Shown here: positions 1 to 9,890 of the stretch, one piece after another
How positions within the stretch are numbered: the first letter of the stretch is position 1
Layout of the letters: each line of letters opens with the position of its first letter
Source of the DNA: Prochlorococcus marinus CUG1433
GTDB lineage: Bacteria > Cyanobacteriota > Cyanobacteriia > PCC-6307 > Cyanobiaceae
NCBI GenBank assembly: GCA_017644425.1
Contig: JAEPLN010000001.1
Span: 620,001 to 684,000, forward strand
Direction: 5' to 3'
DNA length: 64,000 bases
Made by a program: the position numbers and the translations under genes
Notes under the pieces: generated by a model
Database searches by the model: none
What the model was told of the DNA's origin: nothing
Seen by the model: only the letters and a program-made list of their open reading frames with translations

Positions 1-1320
1 TCTGAGAGTTGGAGTTATTCTTTTTGAGTATAAAGGTGCCTGCAAGACATAATAACCCTCAGATAATAATTTTTCTTTATTACATTGGACTGGTTCTGCT
101 CCTCTACTTTCGTAATAGTCTACTAGTGGGGACTTTTCAAATTGAATCTGTGACAAAATAGCATTAAAAATTCGAGTATTAACTCCAAAATTTGATAGTT
201 GTTTTTCTATCGATTTTATGTGCCTGTAAACATCAAGTCCATCTGTTTCTCCAGGCTGAGTCATCAAATTACTTATATAAATTTTAGGAGCATTACTTTG
301 CAATAAAGCATCCACAATCTCTGGTACCAACAAATTCGGCAGCAAAGAAGTGTATAAACTCCCTGGTCCCAGAACAATTAAATCAGCCTCTTTTATGTAT
401 TCTAGAGCACTTGGAAGAGCAGGGGGATTTTCTGGTAAGTAACCAATTCTTGAAATTAATTTTTTCGATTTACTGATATTACTTTCGCCAAAAATTTTTT
501 CACCGTCCTCTAATTCAGCCCATAACATAACATCAATATTAGTTGCAGGTAAAACTTGCCCTTGTACCGCCAGAACCTTACTAGAGGCTTGTACTGCTTT
601 TTCTAAACTACCGGTAATAGTTGTTAAAGCTGACAAGAATAGATTTCCAAAACTATGTCCCTCTAGACCACTTCCTCCTGAAAATCTATATTGAAATAAT
701 CTAGTTAAAATAGGTTCTTCATTGGATAATGCTGCCAAACAATTCCTAATATCTCCTGGAGGTTGCACACCAAGTTGTTTTCTAAGAATTCCACTACTGC
801 CCCCATCATCAGACACGGTTACGATTGCTGTAATATTACTGCTGTAATTTTTTAAACCTTTTAATAAAGTTGATAACCCTGTGCCACCACCAATTGCAAC
901 AATATTAGGGCCTCTATTTAATTTGCTTTTGGTTCTTAATGCATCAACTAAAAATGTACTTTTTTCTGGAACAAGTGCTTTTTGAATAGAATTAATACTT
1001 CTATTTTGTCCAATGCCTATTAATAAAATTCCAATAACAAAAATTAATGGCCCAAGTAATGAAATAGGAATGATACTAGTTAAACCTGTCATTAGCCAGA
1101 AAAATACTTCAATCAGCCAATAAAGTGGTCTTAAATTCGTCCAAATTGCCAAGCCAAATAATGAAGTCAAAAAACCTATTGCCGATGTAATCATCCATCT
1201 TTTAATTACCAGTCCTGGCAGAAGCCAACTCAAAATTCTTAAAAGTTTATTTAAAAATGCAAATTTGTACTCCTTAAAAAATTTATAGTATTTTTTTTTT
1301 GTATTTTTACGCTTATACAT
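1..1320 (-). CDS. YvcK/CofD-like (UPF0052) protein, C-terminus cut by window edge
   Basis: The frame is open from an ATG at 1320 to base 1, so about 440 residues are visible and the stop lies outside the window. Two hydrophobic stretches in the first ~100 residues suggest a membrane-anchored N-terminus, as in cyanobacterial members. Near residue 138 comes the nucleotide-sugar/phosphate-binding loop GGGTGLS, followed by SDDGGSSG and the conserved GDIRNCL, GHSFGN and GPGSLYTS motifs of the YvcK family. In Firmicutes YvcK is needed for growth on gluconeogenic carbon and for cell-wall homeostasis; the biochemical role in cyanobacteria is not known. It is divergent from the ABC-transporter pair that follows. 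Confidence 0.88.
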   Translation of the reverse strand, partial: MYKRKNTKKKYYKFFKEYKFAFLNKLLRILSWLLPGLVIKRWMITSAIGFLTSLFGLAIWTNLRPLYWLIEVFFWLMTGLTSIIPISLLGPLIFVIGILLIGIGQNRSINSIQKALVPEKSTFLVDALRTKSKLNRGPNIVAIGGGTGLSTLLKGLKNYSSNITAIVTVSDDGGSSGILRKQLGVQPPGDIRNCLAALSNEEPILTRLFQYRFSGGSGLEGHSFGNLFLSALTTITGSLEKAVQASSKVLAVQGQVLPATNIDVMLWAELEDGEKIFGESNISKSKKLISRIGYLPENPPALPSALEYIKEADLIVLGPGSLYTSLLPNLLVPEIVDALLQSNAPKIYISNLMTQPGETDGLDVYRHIKSIEKQLSNFGVNTRIFNAILSQIQFEKSPLVDYYESRGAEPVQCNKEKLLSEGYYVLQAPLYSKRITPTLR

Positions 1321-1454
1321 TAAAAACCTCTTAAATTATTCTTTTCAAATTAAAAAAATTAATATTTTTATTATAAATCAAATTAATACATCCTTTTTTT
1401 ATTTCAAAATATAGGCAATATGTAATAGAAGATGACTTTTTCTTAATAAAGCTT

Positions 1455-2240
1455 TTGAAAAACCCAAAGCACGCAGTTAAAACAAAAAACCTCTCAATGA
1501 GCTGGGGAAAAGTTAATGTTCTTAATGAGTTAAATTTTGAACTAAATGATGGAGAAAAATTAGCTATTGTTGGCCCCTCTGGTTCTGGGAAATCAACAAT
1601 TTTAAAAATATTAGCAGGCCTAATTTTACCTACCAAAGGAGAATTAAAAATTTTTGGGGAGAAACAAACATATCTACGACTGGATCAAAATAATCCTCCC
1701 GATGTAAGACTTGTTTTTCAAAATCCAGCTTTATTAGGATCTTTGACTATTGGTGAAAATGTTGGTTTTCTTCTTAATAGAAATAAAAATCTATCGAAAA
1801 AGTTAATTCAAAAAATCGTATCTGAATGTTTAGCTGAGGTAGGTTTATTTAATGTTGAAAATAAACTTCCAAATGAATTAAGTGGAGGGATGCAAAAAAG
1901 GGTAAGTTTTGCCAGAGCTTTAATTACGGATCAAACACTTAACCGAAACACTAAGCCATTATTACTTTTTGATGAGCCGACTGCAGGTCTTGATCCAATT
2001 GCCTCATCAAGAATAGAAGATTTAATTAATAACACAAATGATAAAGCCAAAGGATCATCTATTGTTGTTAGCCATGTTCTTAGTACTATAGAAAGGACTT
2101 CTGATAAAGTTTTAATGCTTTACGGAGGAAAATTTAGATGGGCAGGTTCTATTGATGAATTTAAAAAGAGTTCTGATCCCTATGTATTTCAATTTAGGAA
2201 TGGGAAACTTAATGGTCCAATGCAACCCAAAGACATTTAA
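1455..2240 (+). CDS. ABC transporter ATPase of the Mla/TGD lipid-transport type
   Basis: A 261-residue single ABC domain. Walker A GPSGSGKST is at residues 40-48, the signature LSGGMQ at 142-147, Walker B with FDEPTAGLD at about 172-180 and an H-loop His in SHVLS near 206, so it should hydrolyse ATP. It lies 5 bases upstream of an MCE-domain protein, which points to the MlaF/TGD3 role: energising lipid movement between inner and outer (or thylakoid) membranes. No MlaE-type permease is present here and must be encoded elsewhere. The start is TTG at 1455; an ATG at 1497 would remove residues before the first beta strand and is less likely. Confidence 0.88.
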   Translation: MKNPKHAVKTKNLSMSWGKVNVLNELNFELNDGEKLAIVGPSGSGKSTILKILAGLILPTKGELKIFGEKQTYLRLDQNNPPDVRLVFQNPALLGSLTIGENVGFLLNRNKNLSKKLIQKIVSECLAEVGLFNVENKLPNELSGGMQKRVSFARALITDQTLNRNTKPLLLFDEPTAGLDPIASSRIEDLINNTNDKAKGSSIVVSHVLSTIERTSDKVLMLYGGKFRWAGSIDEFKKSSDPYVFQFRNGKLNGPMQPKDI

Positions 2241-2245
2241 AAATT

Positions 2246-3091
2246 ATGCGTAGAAGCTTACGAGATTCAATAGTTGGATTTTCCTTATTAGGTGGAATTT
2301 TAATATTTACATTTTTTTCTTTTTGGCTTAGAGGTGTAAAGTTATCACAAAAAAATTGGCACCTCTTTGCTGAATTCAACAACGCAAGTGGTTTATCAAA
2401 AAAATCTCCTGTTACTTACAGAGGAATTTTAGTAGGATCAGTAGAAGAAATCTTATTTACTAATGAATCAATTAAAGCAAAAATAGTTTTGAATAATCCT
2501 GAAATTATTCTCACAAGGCCAGTATTTGCACGAGTAGTAACTAATTCATTCCTAGGAGGAGATGTTCAGGTCGCTTTAGAGACCAGTGAAAAAATAATTC
2601 CTAAAAATATCGCAAAACCTACCTCCGAAAAATGCGATGCCAAATTAATTATTTGTCAGGGAGACACTATTACAGGTAAACAACTTTCAAGTCTTTCAAA
2701 TATTACTAATAGAATCAGTCAACTTTTAAAAGAATCAAATCAAGAAAACTTAATCGAGAATATAGTTAAATCAATTGATCAATTTGATAAAACACAAGAA
2801 AATCTTGATGAATTAATTTATTTATCTAAACAAGAAATACTTAGAGTTAAACCTTTAATTAAAGAAATTACAATTATAACTAATCACTTAAATAACATTT
2901 TATCTGCCATCGATGACAAAGAAACTCTAAGTGATATTAAATTAACCATTAATGCTGCAAGATCAATAACCAGCAAAATAGATAATATGAGTGATGATTT
3001 TGAAAAATTAACAAAAGACAAAGAATTAACTAAATCTATAAGAGATTTAACTATCGGACTTTCTAAATTCCTCAACGAAATTTATCCGTAA
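2246..3091 (+). CDS. MCE/MlaD-family lipid-binding protein (Ycf22-like)
   Basis: A 281-residue protein with one N-terminal membrane helix (about residues 9-28) and then an MCE domain (about 37-115) with the expected GLSKKSPVTYRGI and VGSVEEI segments. The C-terminal part is polar and predicted helical, rich in Lys/Glu/Ile heptads, as in MlaD/TGD2 proteins whose helices form a lipid tunnel. It should sit in the inner membrane with the MCE ring in the periplasm and work with the ATPase encoded 5 bases upstream. The two genes form a transcription unit; the downstream chlD gene is convergent. Confidence 0.85.
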   Translation: MRRSLRDSIVGFSLLGGILIFTFFSFWLRGVKLSQKNWHLFAEFNNASGLSKKSPVTYRGILVGSVEEILFTNESIKAKIVLNNPEIILTRPVFARVVTNSFLGGDVQVALETSEKIIPKNIAKPTSEKCDAKLIICQGDTITGKQLSSLSNITNRISQLLKESNQENLIENIVKSIDQFDKTQENLDELIYLSKQEILRVKPLIKEITIITNHLNNILSAIDDKETLSDIKLTINAARSITSKIDNMSDDFEKLTKDKELTKSIRDLTIGLSKFLNEIYP

Positions 3092-3097
3092 ATAATA

Positions 3098-5239
3098 TCA
3101 TAATTCGTTTATAGCACTTAAAGCCATAGCTGCGATTGTCTTATCTGTTGCTTTGGGCAGTTGCACATATTTTCCCTTCGCTGCATCTGCTAATTCTTTA
3201 CCAAAACCACTTGCAATAAATTTTCTTTCAGTATCAATTATTAATAGTTTAATCCCAAGCATTGGAAATTTTGAGGCTATATCAAGAACCTCTTGTTTTA
3301 AATTGACATTATCATTCGCATTATCTTTATCTTCATTGCCATTTTGACCAAGAGATATTCCTAATGGCACATTTCCTCTTCCATCAGTGATCCCGACAAC
3401 AATAACTTGACCAATATCTCCTGTAGACAATGCATTTTTTGCTACTTTTGCTGATTGTGTTAGTCCATGAGCTAAAGGCGATCCACCACCACAAGGCATT
3501 GTTTCAAGTCTTCTTTTTGCAGCGGTTATTGATCTTGTTGGTGGCAAAAGAACTTCAGCCTGATTACCTCTAAAAGGTATAAGAGCTACTTCATCTCTAT
3601 TCTCATATGCCTCTGTTAAAAGTCTTATTACGGCGCCTTTAGCACTTTGCATTCTATTTAAAGCCATAGAACCACTAGCATCTACCAAGAAAATTACTAA
3701 AGCTCCCGCCTTTTTTTGAAGAAGCTTTGCTCTGAAATCATTTTCTTCAATAACTATTGATTTATTTGGATTCCTTAATCTTCTCGATTTTTGATAAGGA
3801 GCAGCAGCTCGAAGGGTAGCATCTACAGCAATTCTTTTTACTTTACCTCTCGGGATAATTGGTTTTACATATCTTCCTCTGCTGTCACTAAATATGACTG
3901 ATCTACTTCCGCTATTTCCCGTTTTAGCTTTAGCTGATGAAAAAAGCAATAAATCAGGATCAACCATACATGCCTCAGGATCTAATATGAATTCTTCAGG
4001 TATTTCGGGATTAGATTCTTCTTCTCCATCAGAATTATCTTCCTCTTGTTCTTGTTCTTGCTCTTTATCATCATCATTTTCATTAGCCTCAGGCTCAGAC
4101 TCTTCATTGTTTGATTGAGGTGGAGGTGGGGGACTCTGATCCTCTGGAGGGGGGGGTTGAATATCTTCATCTTCTGGAGGTATTTGCATTGCTCGTGGAA
4201 GAATAACTAACCTTACTGCTACTTTTAAGTCTTCAGAATTTACATTCTCATCGCCTCGAAGAGCTGCATTAGCCTTCGCTACTTTTACTGCAAATAATTC
4301 TGACCTATGGCCTTCTACTCCTCCTCTAAGAGCTTCATTCACTAAATAGGTTATTTGCTCTTTTGTTATCTTGACATCCTTTAACCATTGCCTTGCCAAA
4401 ATTAATTGAGTAGATAAATTATCAGATTCTTCCGACCATTTTTCTGAAAATTTAATGTTATTTTCAGCGTGTGATAAAACAGATTTTGTAATCTCAACTC
4501 TTTGAGCATTATCAATAGACTGATCTGCAGAAAGAACTATCGCGAAACGATCTAAAACATGATCTCTTAAAGCACCTTCTTCAGGGTTATAAGTTGCTAT
4601 TAATAGTGACTTACAAGGATGAGAGAGACTCAAACCATCTCTTTCAATATTGTTTTGCTCTCTTCCTGAAGCTTCAAGAATTAAATTTACAATGCCATCA
4701 TCCAATAAATTTATATCGTCTACATAAAGAACACCTCTATGAGCCTCAGCTAAAATTCCAGGTTGAAAAACTTGTTCCCCCGTACTTAATGATGCAGCGA
4801 CATCAATTGATCCAACAAGCCTGTCTTCAGTTATACCAATCGGAACTTGAATAAATGGAGCCTCTCTTACTTTTTTCGGAATTTCTTCAATTTGATTCAA
4901 ATAATCACTCCCAATTACCGCCTCCAACAACTTGTTAGTACTAATATCCCATTCCTCTGGTTTATCTGGATCTAGGTTCCTACCAATAGGTCTTAATGAA
5001 GTATTACTATTCCTCATAGTTAGCTTTTCTAGTATTAATTCATTATCTAATACCTCTATAGGAGGAAGTAAAGTATGCAAACCCCTAGCTAATACTGACT
5101 TACCAGTACCTCTTCCACCAGCGATAATCACTCCCCCTAAACTAGGATCAACTGCTGCCAAAAGCAAAGATAATTTCAACAAACTATGACCTGTAATTGC
5201 CGCCAAAGGGAAAGCTCTAAAAGAATCCTTTGACTTCAT
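3098..5239 (-). CDS. chlD: Magnesium chelatase subunit D
   Basis: ChlD, with ChlI and ChlH, inserts Mg into protoporphyrin IX, the committed step of chlorophyll synthesis. The N-terminal half is an AAA+ module with Walker A GGRGTGKS and a Walker-B-like [10 protein letters not shown]. The middle is the Pro-rich then Glu/Asp/Gln-rich linker typical of ChlD. The C-terminal half is an integrin I (VWA) domain with the MIDAS motif DASGSMA. I place the start at the ATG at 5239, just before the conserved FPLAAITGH; a GTG at 5287 would add 16 residues and cannot be excluded. It is divergent from folK, with a short shared gap. Confidence 0.93.
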   Translation of the reverse strand: MKSKDSFRAFPLAAITGHSLLKLSLLLAAVDPSLGGVIIAGGRGTGKSVLARGLHTLLPPIEVLDNELILEKLTMRNSNTSLRPIGRNLDPDKPEEWDISTNKLLEAVIGSDYLNQIEEIPKKVREAPFIQVPIGITEDRLVGSIDVAASLSTGEQVFQPGILAEAHRGVLYVDDINLLDDGIVNLILEASGREQNNIERDGLSLSHPCKSLLIATYNPEEGALRDHVLDRFAIVLSADQSIDNAQRVEITKSVLSHAENNIKFSEKWSEESDNLSTQLILARQWLKDVKITKEQITYLVNEALRGGVEGHRSELFAVKVAKANAALRGDENVNSEDLKVAVRLVILPRAMQIPPEDEDIQPPPPEDQSPPPPPQSNNEESEPEANENDDDKEQEQEQEEDNSDGEEESNPEIPEEFILDPEACMVDPDLLLFSSAKAKTGNSGSRSVIFSDSRGRYVKPIIPRGKVKRIAVDATLRAAAPYQKSRRLRNPNKSIVIEENDFRAKLLQKKAGALVIFLVDASGSMALNRMQSAKGAVIRLLTEAYENRDEVALIPFRGNQAEVLLPPTRSITAAKRRLETMPCGGGSPLAHGLTQSAKVAKNALSTGDIGQVIVVGITDGRGNVPLGISLGQNGNEDKDNANDNVNLKQEVLDIASKFPMLGIKLLIIDTERKFIASGFGKELADAAKGKYVQLPKATDKTIAAMALSAINEL

Positions 5240-5323
5240 TAAATCTTTTATTTCTCCTTTTTCTTGTAACTCGGGGTTCAAAATCACTTTAAAAATACCT
5301 GATATAGAATTTATCCAATAACT

Positions 5324-5899
5324 TTGTTTTTTGTAGTGGAATTATCAAATCTTAATATCAAAAATGGACTATGTATATCCCTCGGAGCAAATATTGATAG
5401 TAAATTCGGAAGCCCGCTTGAATCACTATTAATATGCAAACCAAAAATAGAAGAAATAATAAATGGATGGGGAAATAATTCCAACAAACAAAAAGAAGAG
5501 AAAAGAAAATTTCATGCAAACTTTTTTTGGTCTTCAATTTATGAGACATTACCTCATGGAGTTGAAAATGAACAGCCAAATTATTTAAATACTCTTTTGC
5601 TTATAAAAAGTAATTCTTTTCCAAAACCATCAAATGAAAAGGCGAAATTACTTTTAAAAGAGCTAAAAAAGCTAGAGATATTTTTCGGACGAGAAAAGAC
5701 ACCAAAAGGTAAGAAATGGCTATCAAGATGTCTTGATTTAGATATTCTCTGGTGGGAAGATTTTCACACAGTTGACGTGGAATTAACCTTACCTCACCCT
5801 AGATTCATGAATCGGAATTTCGTTATTACACCTCTATCTGAAATCTTAAGTAGAAGCCAAAAAATCAAAAAGATTGATGATCCAAAATGGTCTACATAA
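5324..5899 (+). CDS. folK: 2-amino-4-hydroxy-6-hydroxymethyldihydropteridine pyrophosphokinase
   Basis: This enzyme transfers pyrophosphate from ATP to hydroxymethyldihydropterin in folate synthesis. At 191 residues it is slightly longer than the usual ~160. It starts with the family's SLGANID segment near residue 18, has the E-x-x-P/N-YLNT strand ([13 protein letters not shown]), the KxWxxRxLDLDIL Mg/ATP motif and the [20 protein letters not shown] signature. The start is TTG at 5324 or GTG at 5336; no ATG precedes the conserved region. It is divergent from chlD. Confidence 0.92.
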   Translation: MFFVVELSNLNIKNGLCISLGANIDSKFGSPLESLLICKPKIEEIINGWGNNSNKQKEEKRKFHANFFWSSIYETLPHGVENEQPNYLNTLLLIKSNSFPKPSNEKAKLLLKELKKLEIFFGREKTPKGKKWLSRCLDLDILWWEDFHTVDVELTLPHPRFMNRNFVITPLSEILSRSQKIKKIDDPKWST

Positions 5900-5950
5900 A
5901 TGATTTCCAAAACCAAAAAATAACTGTTAAGCTGTTTTTATTTAAAAATT

Positions 5951-6514
5951 ATGGGCAATAAAAACCTTATAAAAAGATCCATTTTTAAAGAAAAAATATC
6001 TGAGTTAAAATCTAAAAAATTTAGTTTCGAAATAAATAGAATTGAGCTTCCAAATGGACATGAAGGTGAATATGGGATCATTAAGCATCCTGGCGCTGCC
6101 TTAGCAGTACCTATTACAAAAGACAATAAAGTTATGATTCTTCGGCAATATAGATTTGCTGTTTCTAGGTATCTATTAGAATTCCCTGCAGGTACATTAG
6201 AAATAGGCGAAACACCTATTAATTCAATTAAAAGAGAAATTCAAGAAGAGACTGGATTTACTGCAAACAAATGGGACGAACTAGGAACTCTTGTCCCTGC
6301 TCCTGGTTATGCAGATGAAGAAATTTATTTATTTTTGGCCCGTGATTTGAGCAAACTTAATTACGAGGTTAAAGGAGATTTAGATGAAGATATAGAAGTA
6401 TTAATCTTAGATCCAGACGCACTAGATAATCTTATTTCTAATAAGGACGAAATTCTTGACGCAAAAACAGTGACAGCTTGGTTTAGAGCTAAACAATTTT
6501 TATATAATTTATGA
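5951..6514 (+). CDS. Nudix hydrolase, ADP-ribose pyrophosphatase type
   Basis: A 187-residue protein carrying a complete Nudix box: G-x5-E-x7-R-E-I-x-E-E-x-G-F, beginning at GTLEIGETPINS and ending at REIQEETGF. The layout, with IEL..G..G.Y.IIKHPGA before the box and VPAPGYADEEI after it, matches ADP-ribose/NDP-sugar pyrophosphatases, which hydrolyse ADP-ribose to AMP and ribose-5-phosphate. The substrate is inferred from family resemblance only. Its stop overlaps the photolyase start by 4 bases (ATGA), so the two are probably translated from one message. Confidence 0.85.
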   Translation: MGNKNLIKRSIFKEKISELKSKKFSFEINRIELPNGHEGEYGIIKHPGAALAVPITKDNKVMILRQYRFAVSRYLLEFPAGTLEIGETPINSIKREIQEETGFTANKWDELGTLVPAPGYADEEIYLFLARDLSKLNYEVKGDLDEDIEVLILDPDALDNLISNKDEILDAKTVTAWFRAKQFLYNL

Positions 6515-7947
6515 ATAAACCTAGAATACTTTTTTGGCACAGAAAGGATTTAAGAATATTTGATAATAGAGCTTTAATCAAAGCATTTTCATTATCAAAT
6601 GCTATTACTTCAACTTATATATTTGATAAAAATTACTCACACGATTTTAATGCGAATTCAAGAGCTTGGTTTCTAGTGAATTCGCTACATGAATTAAGAA
6701 ATAATTGGAGAAAATTGGGAAGCAGGCTAGTTATTGAACAAGGTGATCCGGTATTAATTATCCCTCAATTAGCAAAGATAATAGATGCTAAATTTGTTTT
6801 CTGGAATAAATCAATTGAGCCTTATGAGATTAATCGAGATTTAAAAATAAAAGAAATTTTAAAAGTAAAAAATATTCAAGTTATTGAATCTTGGGATCAC
6901 TTATTAATAGAACCTTCAAAAATATTTTCAGGGAATAATAAACCTTATTCGGTTTATGGACCTTTTTATAAAAATCTTAAATTGAAAATGAATTTATTAA
7001 GTTCATATGATCAAGATAAAGTTATTTTCCAATTTAAAGATATAGATAATAAACTTAGAAATAATAAGACAATAAAATCATCTGATTCGGTTCTAGAGCA
7101 ATTTCTCAAAAACATCAAATTTTCTGGTTCGAATATTTGTCCATGTAGACCTGGGGAGAATGCTGCAGAGAGATTATTAGAAAACTTCATTAACGAAAAA
7201 AAAATATATTCTTATACTTATGCAAGAGATTTCCCTTCCCATAATGGGACCTCTTTTTTAAGCGCATCTCTTAGATTTGGCACCATCAGCATTAGAAAAG
7301 TTTGGAACGCTACATTAAATTTAAGCTCAGATTTTGAAAATCAAGAAAATTACCTATCTATTGAAACTTGGCAAAAAGAACTTGTTTGGCGTGAATTTTA
7401 TCAACATTGCTTATTCCATTTTCCAGAGCTAGAGAAAGGCCCATATAGAAAAAAATGGAATAAATTTCCGTGGGGAAACAATAATGAATGGTTGCAACAA
7501 TGGAGCAACGGTGAGACTGGAGTTCCTATAGTTGATGCTGCAATGCGTCAACTAAATAGTACAGGCTGGATGCATAACAGATGTCGTATGATAGTCGCTT
7601 CATTTCTGGTAAAAGATCTTTTATGCAATTGGCAAATGGGCGAGAAAAAATTTATGGAGACTTTGGTTGATGGAGACTTAGCCGCAAATAATGGGGGCTG
7701 GCAGTGGAGTGCTAGTAGCGGTATGGATCCAAAACCACTTAGGATTTTTAATCCATATACCCAAGCAAAAAAATTTGATCCTATTTGCGAATATATAAAA
7801 TATTGGATTCCTGAATTATCTAAAGTGTCAAATTCAGAACTATTAAATGGGGAGATATCTAATTTAGAAAAAAATAATTATTCAAGCGCTATTGTCAATC
7901 ACAACATACAACAAAGATTATTTAAGTCACTTTATGCTGAAATTTGA
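6511..7947 (+). CDS. phr: Deoxyribodipyrimidine photolyase
   Basis: A 478-residue light-driven DNA-repair enzyme of the CPD photolyase/cryptochrome family. The N-terminal Rossmann-like antenna domain opens with LFWHRKDLRIFDN. The C-terminal FAD domain has the hallmark TGVPIVDAAMRQLN..GWMHNR, the DGDLAANNGGWQW turn and SSGMDPKPLRIFNP. These are the intact FAD and lesion-binding elements, so repair of UV cyclobutane dimers is expected, in keeping with life near the sea surface. It overlaps the Nudix gene by 4 bases at its start and the DegT gene by 16 bases convergently at its end. Confidence 0.93.
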   Translation: MNKPRILFWHRKDLRIFDNRALIKAFSLSNAITSTYIFDKNYSHDFNANSRAWFLVNSLHELRNNWRKLGSRLVIEQGDPVLIIPQLAKIIDAKFVFWNKSIEPYEINRDLKIKEILKVKNIQVIESWDHLLIEPSKIFSGNNKPYSVYGPFYKNLKLKMNLLSSYDQDKVIFQFKDIDNKLRNNKTIKSSDSVLEQFLKNIKFSGSNICPCRPGENAAERLLENFINEKKIYSYTYARDFPSHNGTSFLSASLRFGTISIRKVWNATLNLSSDFENQENYLSIETWQKELVWREFYQHCLFHFPELEKGPYRKKWNKFPWGNNNEWLQQWSNGETGVPIVDAAMRQLNSTGWMHNRCRMIVASFLVKDLLCNWQMGEKKFMETLVDGDLAANNGGWQWSASSGMDPKPLRIFNPYTQAKKFDPICEYIKYWIPELSKVSNSELLNGEISNLEKNNYSSAIVNHNIQQRLFKSLYAEI

Positions 7948-9137
7948 ATTTCCTCTATACAATCTTTTAAAACTTTATTTAAATTTTCTGCAACATAAAC
8001 TTGCTCTTCATAAGAAATTTCAGGAAACATTGGAAGACTTAGAACTTCTGTACAAATTCTCTCTGTATTTATGAGTTTTGTTCTAGAAAAATTTTTATTT
8101 TTGTAAGCTATTTGTGCGTGTATTGGAATTGGATAATAAATAATTGAATTAATACCTTTTTCAAAAAGTTGTTGTTTTACCAAATTCCTTAAGGAATAGT
8201 ATTTTTTGCAATCAGTTTCAAATAAATTTGAAAAATCTTCATTTAAAAAATATTTATCGTTTCTTAATTTGATGACAAATTGATTCCAAGAATGGGAGAT
8301 TGAATCAGAGCTAATTTTTGGAAAACTAATAAATGGATTTTTGTCTAATAAATCAAGGTAATTATTAGCGATTTTTTGGCGATTATTAATCCACTCAGAA
8401 ATATATTTAATTTTGATATTTAATATGGCGGCTTGAATGGTATCAAGTCTACTGTTATACCCAATTTGAGTATGGTGATATCTTATTGGGCTACCATGAA
8501 CAGCTAGTTCTCTAATTTTTTTGGCAATCTTCTGATCTGAAGTTGTTACTGCTCCTCCATCTCCAGCAGCTCCTAAATTTTTAGTAGGGAAAAAGCTAAA
8601 ACAACCTATATCACCGATACTTCCAACTTTGGTATTTTCCCACGTTGTGCATGTTGCCTGAGCACAATCTTCGATTACTCTTAAGTCATATTTGTTTGCC
8701 AATGATTTTATAACGGTCATATTTACTGCATTCCCAAATAGATGAACTGGCATAATTGCCTTAGTATTAGAATTTATTTCTTGTTCTATTAGTTCGGTAT
8801 TAATGAGATAAGTTTCAGGATCGATATCTACCAGAATAGGATTAGCGCCAACTGCGCTAATAGCCTCTGCGGTCGCAAAAAAGCTAAAAGATGATGTAAT
8901 AACTTCGTCGCCCACACCAATATCTAATGCGCGCAAAGCTAAAACTAAAGCATCAGTTCCACTGTTACATCCAATAGTATTTTGAACACCAATCAGATTA
9001 GAAAAACTCTCCTCAAATTTGGCAATCTCTTGTCCTCCAATATACTGGCCTCCTCTTAATACTTTAAAAACCTCACTCTCAATTTCAGAGCCAATTTCTT
9101 GGAACTGCCTATTTAAAGTAAATGGAGGTATCTGCAT
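7932..9137 (-). CDS. DegT/DnrJ/EryC1-family PLP aminotransferase
   Basis: A 401-residue fold-type I aminotransferase of the sugar-aminotransferase family. The segment GCNSGTDALVLALRAL (about 56-71) binds cofactor phosphate, IEDCAQA (155-161) carries the Asp that pairs with the pyridine nitrogen, and FFPTKNLGA has the Schiff-base Lys at about 186. These enzymes usually aminate keto-sugars for surface polysaccharides, but the substrate cannot be read from the sequence. No other sugar-nucleotide genes are adjacent. The final 16 bases overlap the photolyase gene convergently. Confidence 0.9.
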   Translation of the reverse strand: MQIPPFTLNRQFQEIGSEIESEVFKVLRGGQYIGGQEIAKFEESFSNLIGVQNTIGCNSGTDALVLALRALDIGVGDEVITSSFSFFATAEAISAVGANPILVDIDPETYLINTELIEQEINSNTKAIMPVHLFGNAVNMTVIKSLANKYDLRVIEDCAQATCTTWENTKVGSIGDIGCFSFFPTKNLGAAGDGGAVTTSDQKIAKKIRELAVHGSPIRYHHTQIGYNSRLDTIQAAILNIKIKYISEWINNRQKIANNYLDLLDKNPFISFPKISSDSISHSWNQFVIKLRNDKYFLNEDFSNLFETDCKKYYSLRNLVKQQLFEKGINSIIYYPIPIHAQIAYKNKNFSRTKLINTERICTEVLSLPMFPEISYEEQVYVAENLNKVLKDCIEEIQISA

Positions 9138-9190
9138 ATTTAATATATTAACCTTAAACCATATTTCTATGGGTAAAAAAATATTTTAAT

Positions 9191-9784
9191 TCACTTAAAC
9201 CAACTCGGTTCTTTTCCAGGAGTCCATTTAATATTGCAACCTAAAGAAGGAATTTGATTTGAAGGATAAGCATTTTCTTGATTCAAATCGCTTACAGCAG
9301 ATCGCAAATCTTCACCAGACAAAGGGATATTATTACCTGGTCTACTATCGTCTAATTGGCCATGATAAAACAATAAAAAATCACCATCTCCTGCATTTGA
9401 AAAAAGATAAAAATCGGGCGTGCAAGCTGCTTTTAACTCCTTAGCAAATTTTTGATTTTCATCATATAGATAAGGAAAACTCCATCCCTGTGATTGTGCT
9501 TGTAATCTCAAATTTTCAGGAGAATCTGAAGGGTGAGAGACAATATCGTTACTAGAAATTGCAACCGTTTGAACTGTATTTTCAATTTCCCTACTTAATG
9601 TGAAAATTTGATTCTCAATATATTTAACAAATGGACAATGGGCACAAATAAACATTAGAAGTAAATGCCGATTATCTAGATTATGAGAATTAAAATATTG
9701 ATTATTTGAAGAATTAGCATTTAACATTTCGAAATTAGGTAATTGAAAACCTAATTCCAAAACCATAGATTTTGTTCTGACCAT
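9191..9784 (-). CDS. Thioredoxin-fold redoxin (peroxiredoxin-like)
   Basis: A 197-residue protein of the AhpC/TSA-thioredoxin superfamily. After the strand LLLMFICAHCPFVKYIENQI it has a CPFVK motif with a single Cys-Pro pair preceded by a His, rather than CxxC, then VAISSND, and a C-terminal ACTPDFYLF loop with the cis-Pro. This arrangement is that of the PRX-like1 group, whose exact activity is not established. A likely role is peroxide or thiol chemistry in the cytosol. It ends before the DegT gene on the same strand and is divergent from fabI. Confidence 0.8.
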   Translation of the reverse strand: MVRTKSMVLELGFQLPNFEMLNANSSNNQYFNSHNLDNRHLLLMFICAHCPFVKYIENQIFTLSREIENTVQTVAISSNDIVSHPSDSPENLRLQAQSQGWSFPYLYDENQKFAKELKAACTPDFYLFSNAGDGDFLLFYHGQLDDSRPGNNIPLSGEDLRSAVSDLNQENAYPSNQIPSLGCNIKWTPGKEPSWFK

Positions 9785-9890
9785 GTTTAAGTTAAATATT
9801 CTTTGATATTTGAAAATTATTGTATATTTTGCAGTAATCCGTAAAGATGGGTACTTTTATATAGGAGAATATATAGAAATAATAAACAAA

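Noticed and set aside
4044-4155. Low-complexity Glu/Gln/Asp and Pro runs in ChlD.
   Set aside because: A Pro-rich then acidic linker between the AAA+ and VWA domains is typical for ChlD, so it is not an insertion.
3894-4170. Open frames on both strands inside chlD, rich in Ser or Lys/Met.
   Set aside because: They are alternative readings of the repetitive Pro/Glu/Gln linker of ChlD, which is a normal feature of this protein and explains the long open frames.
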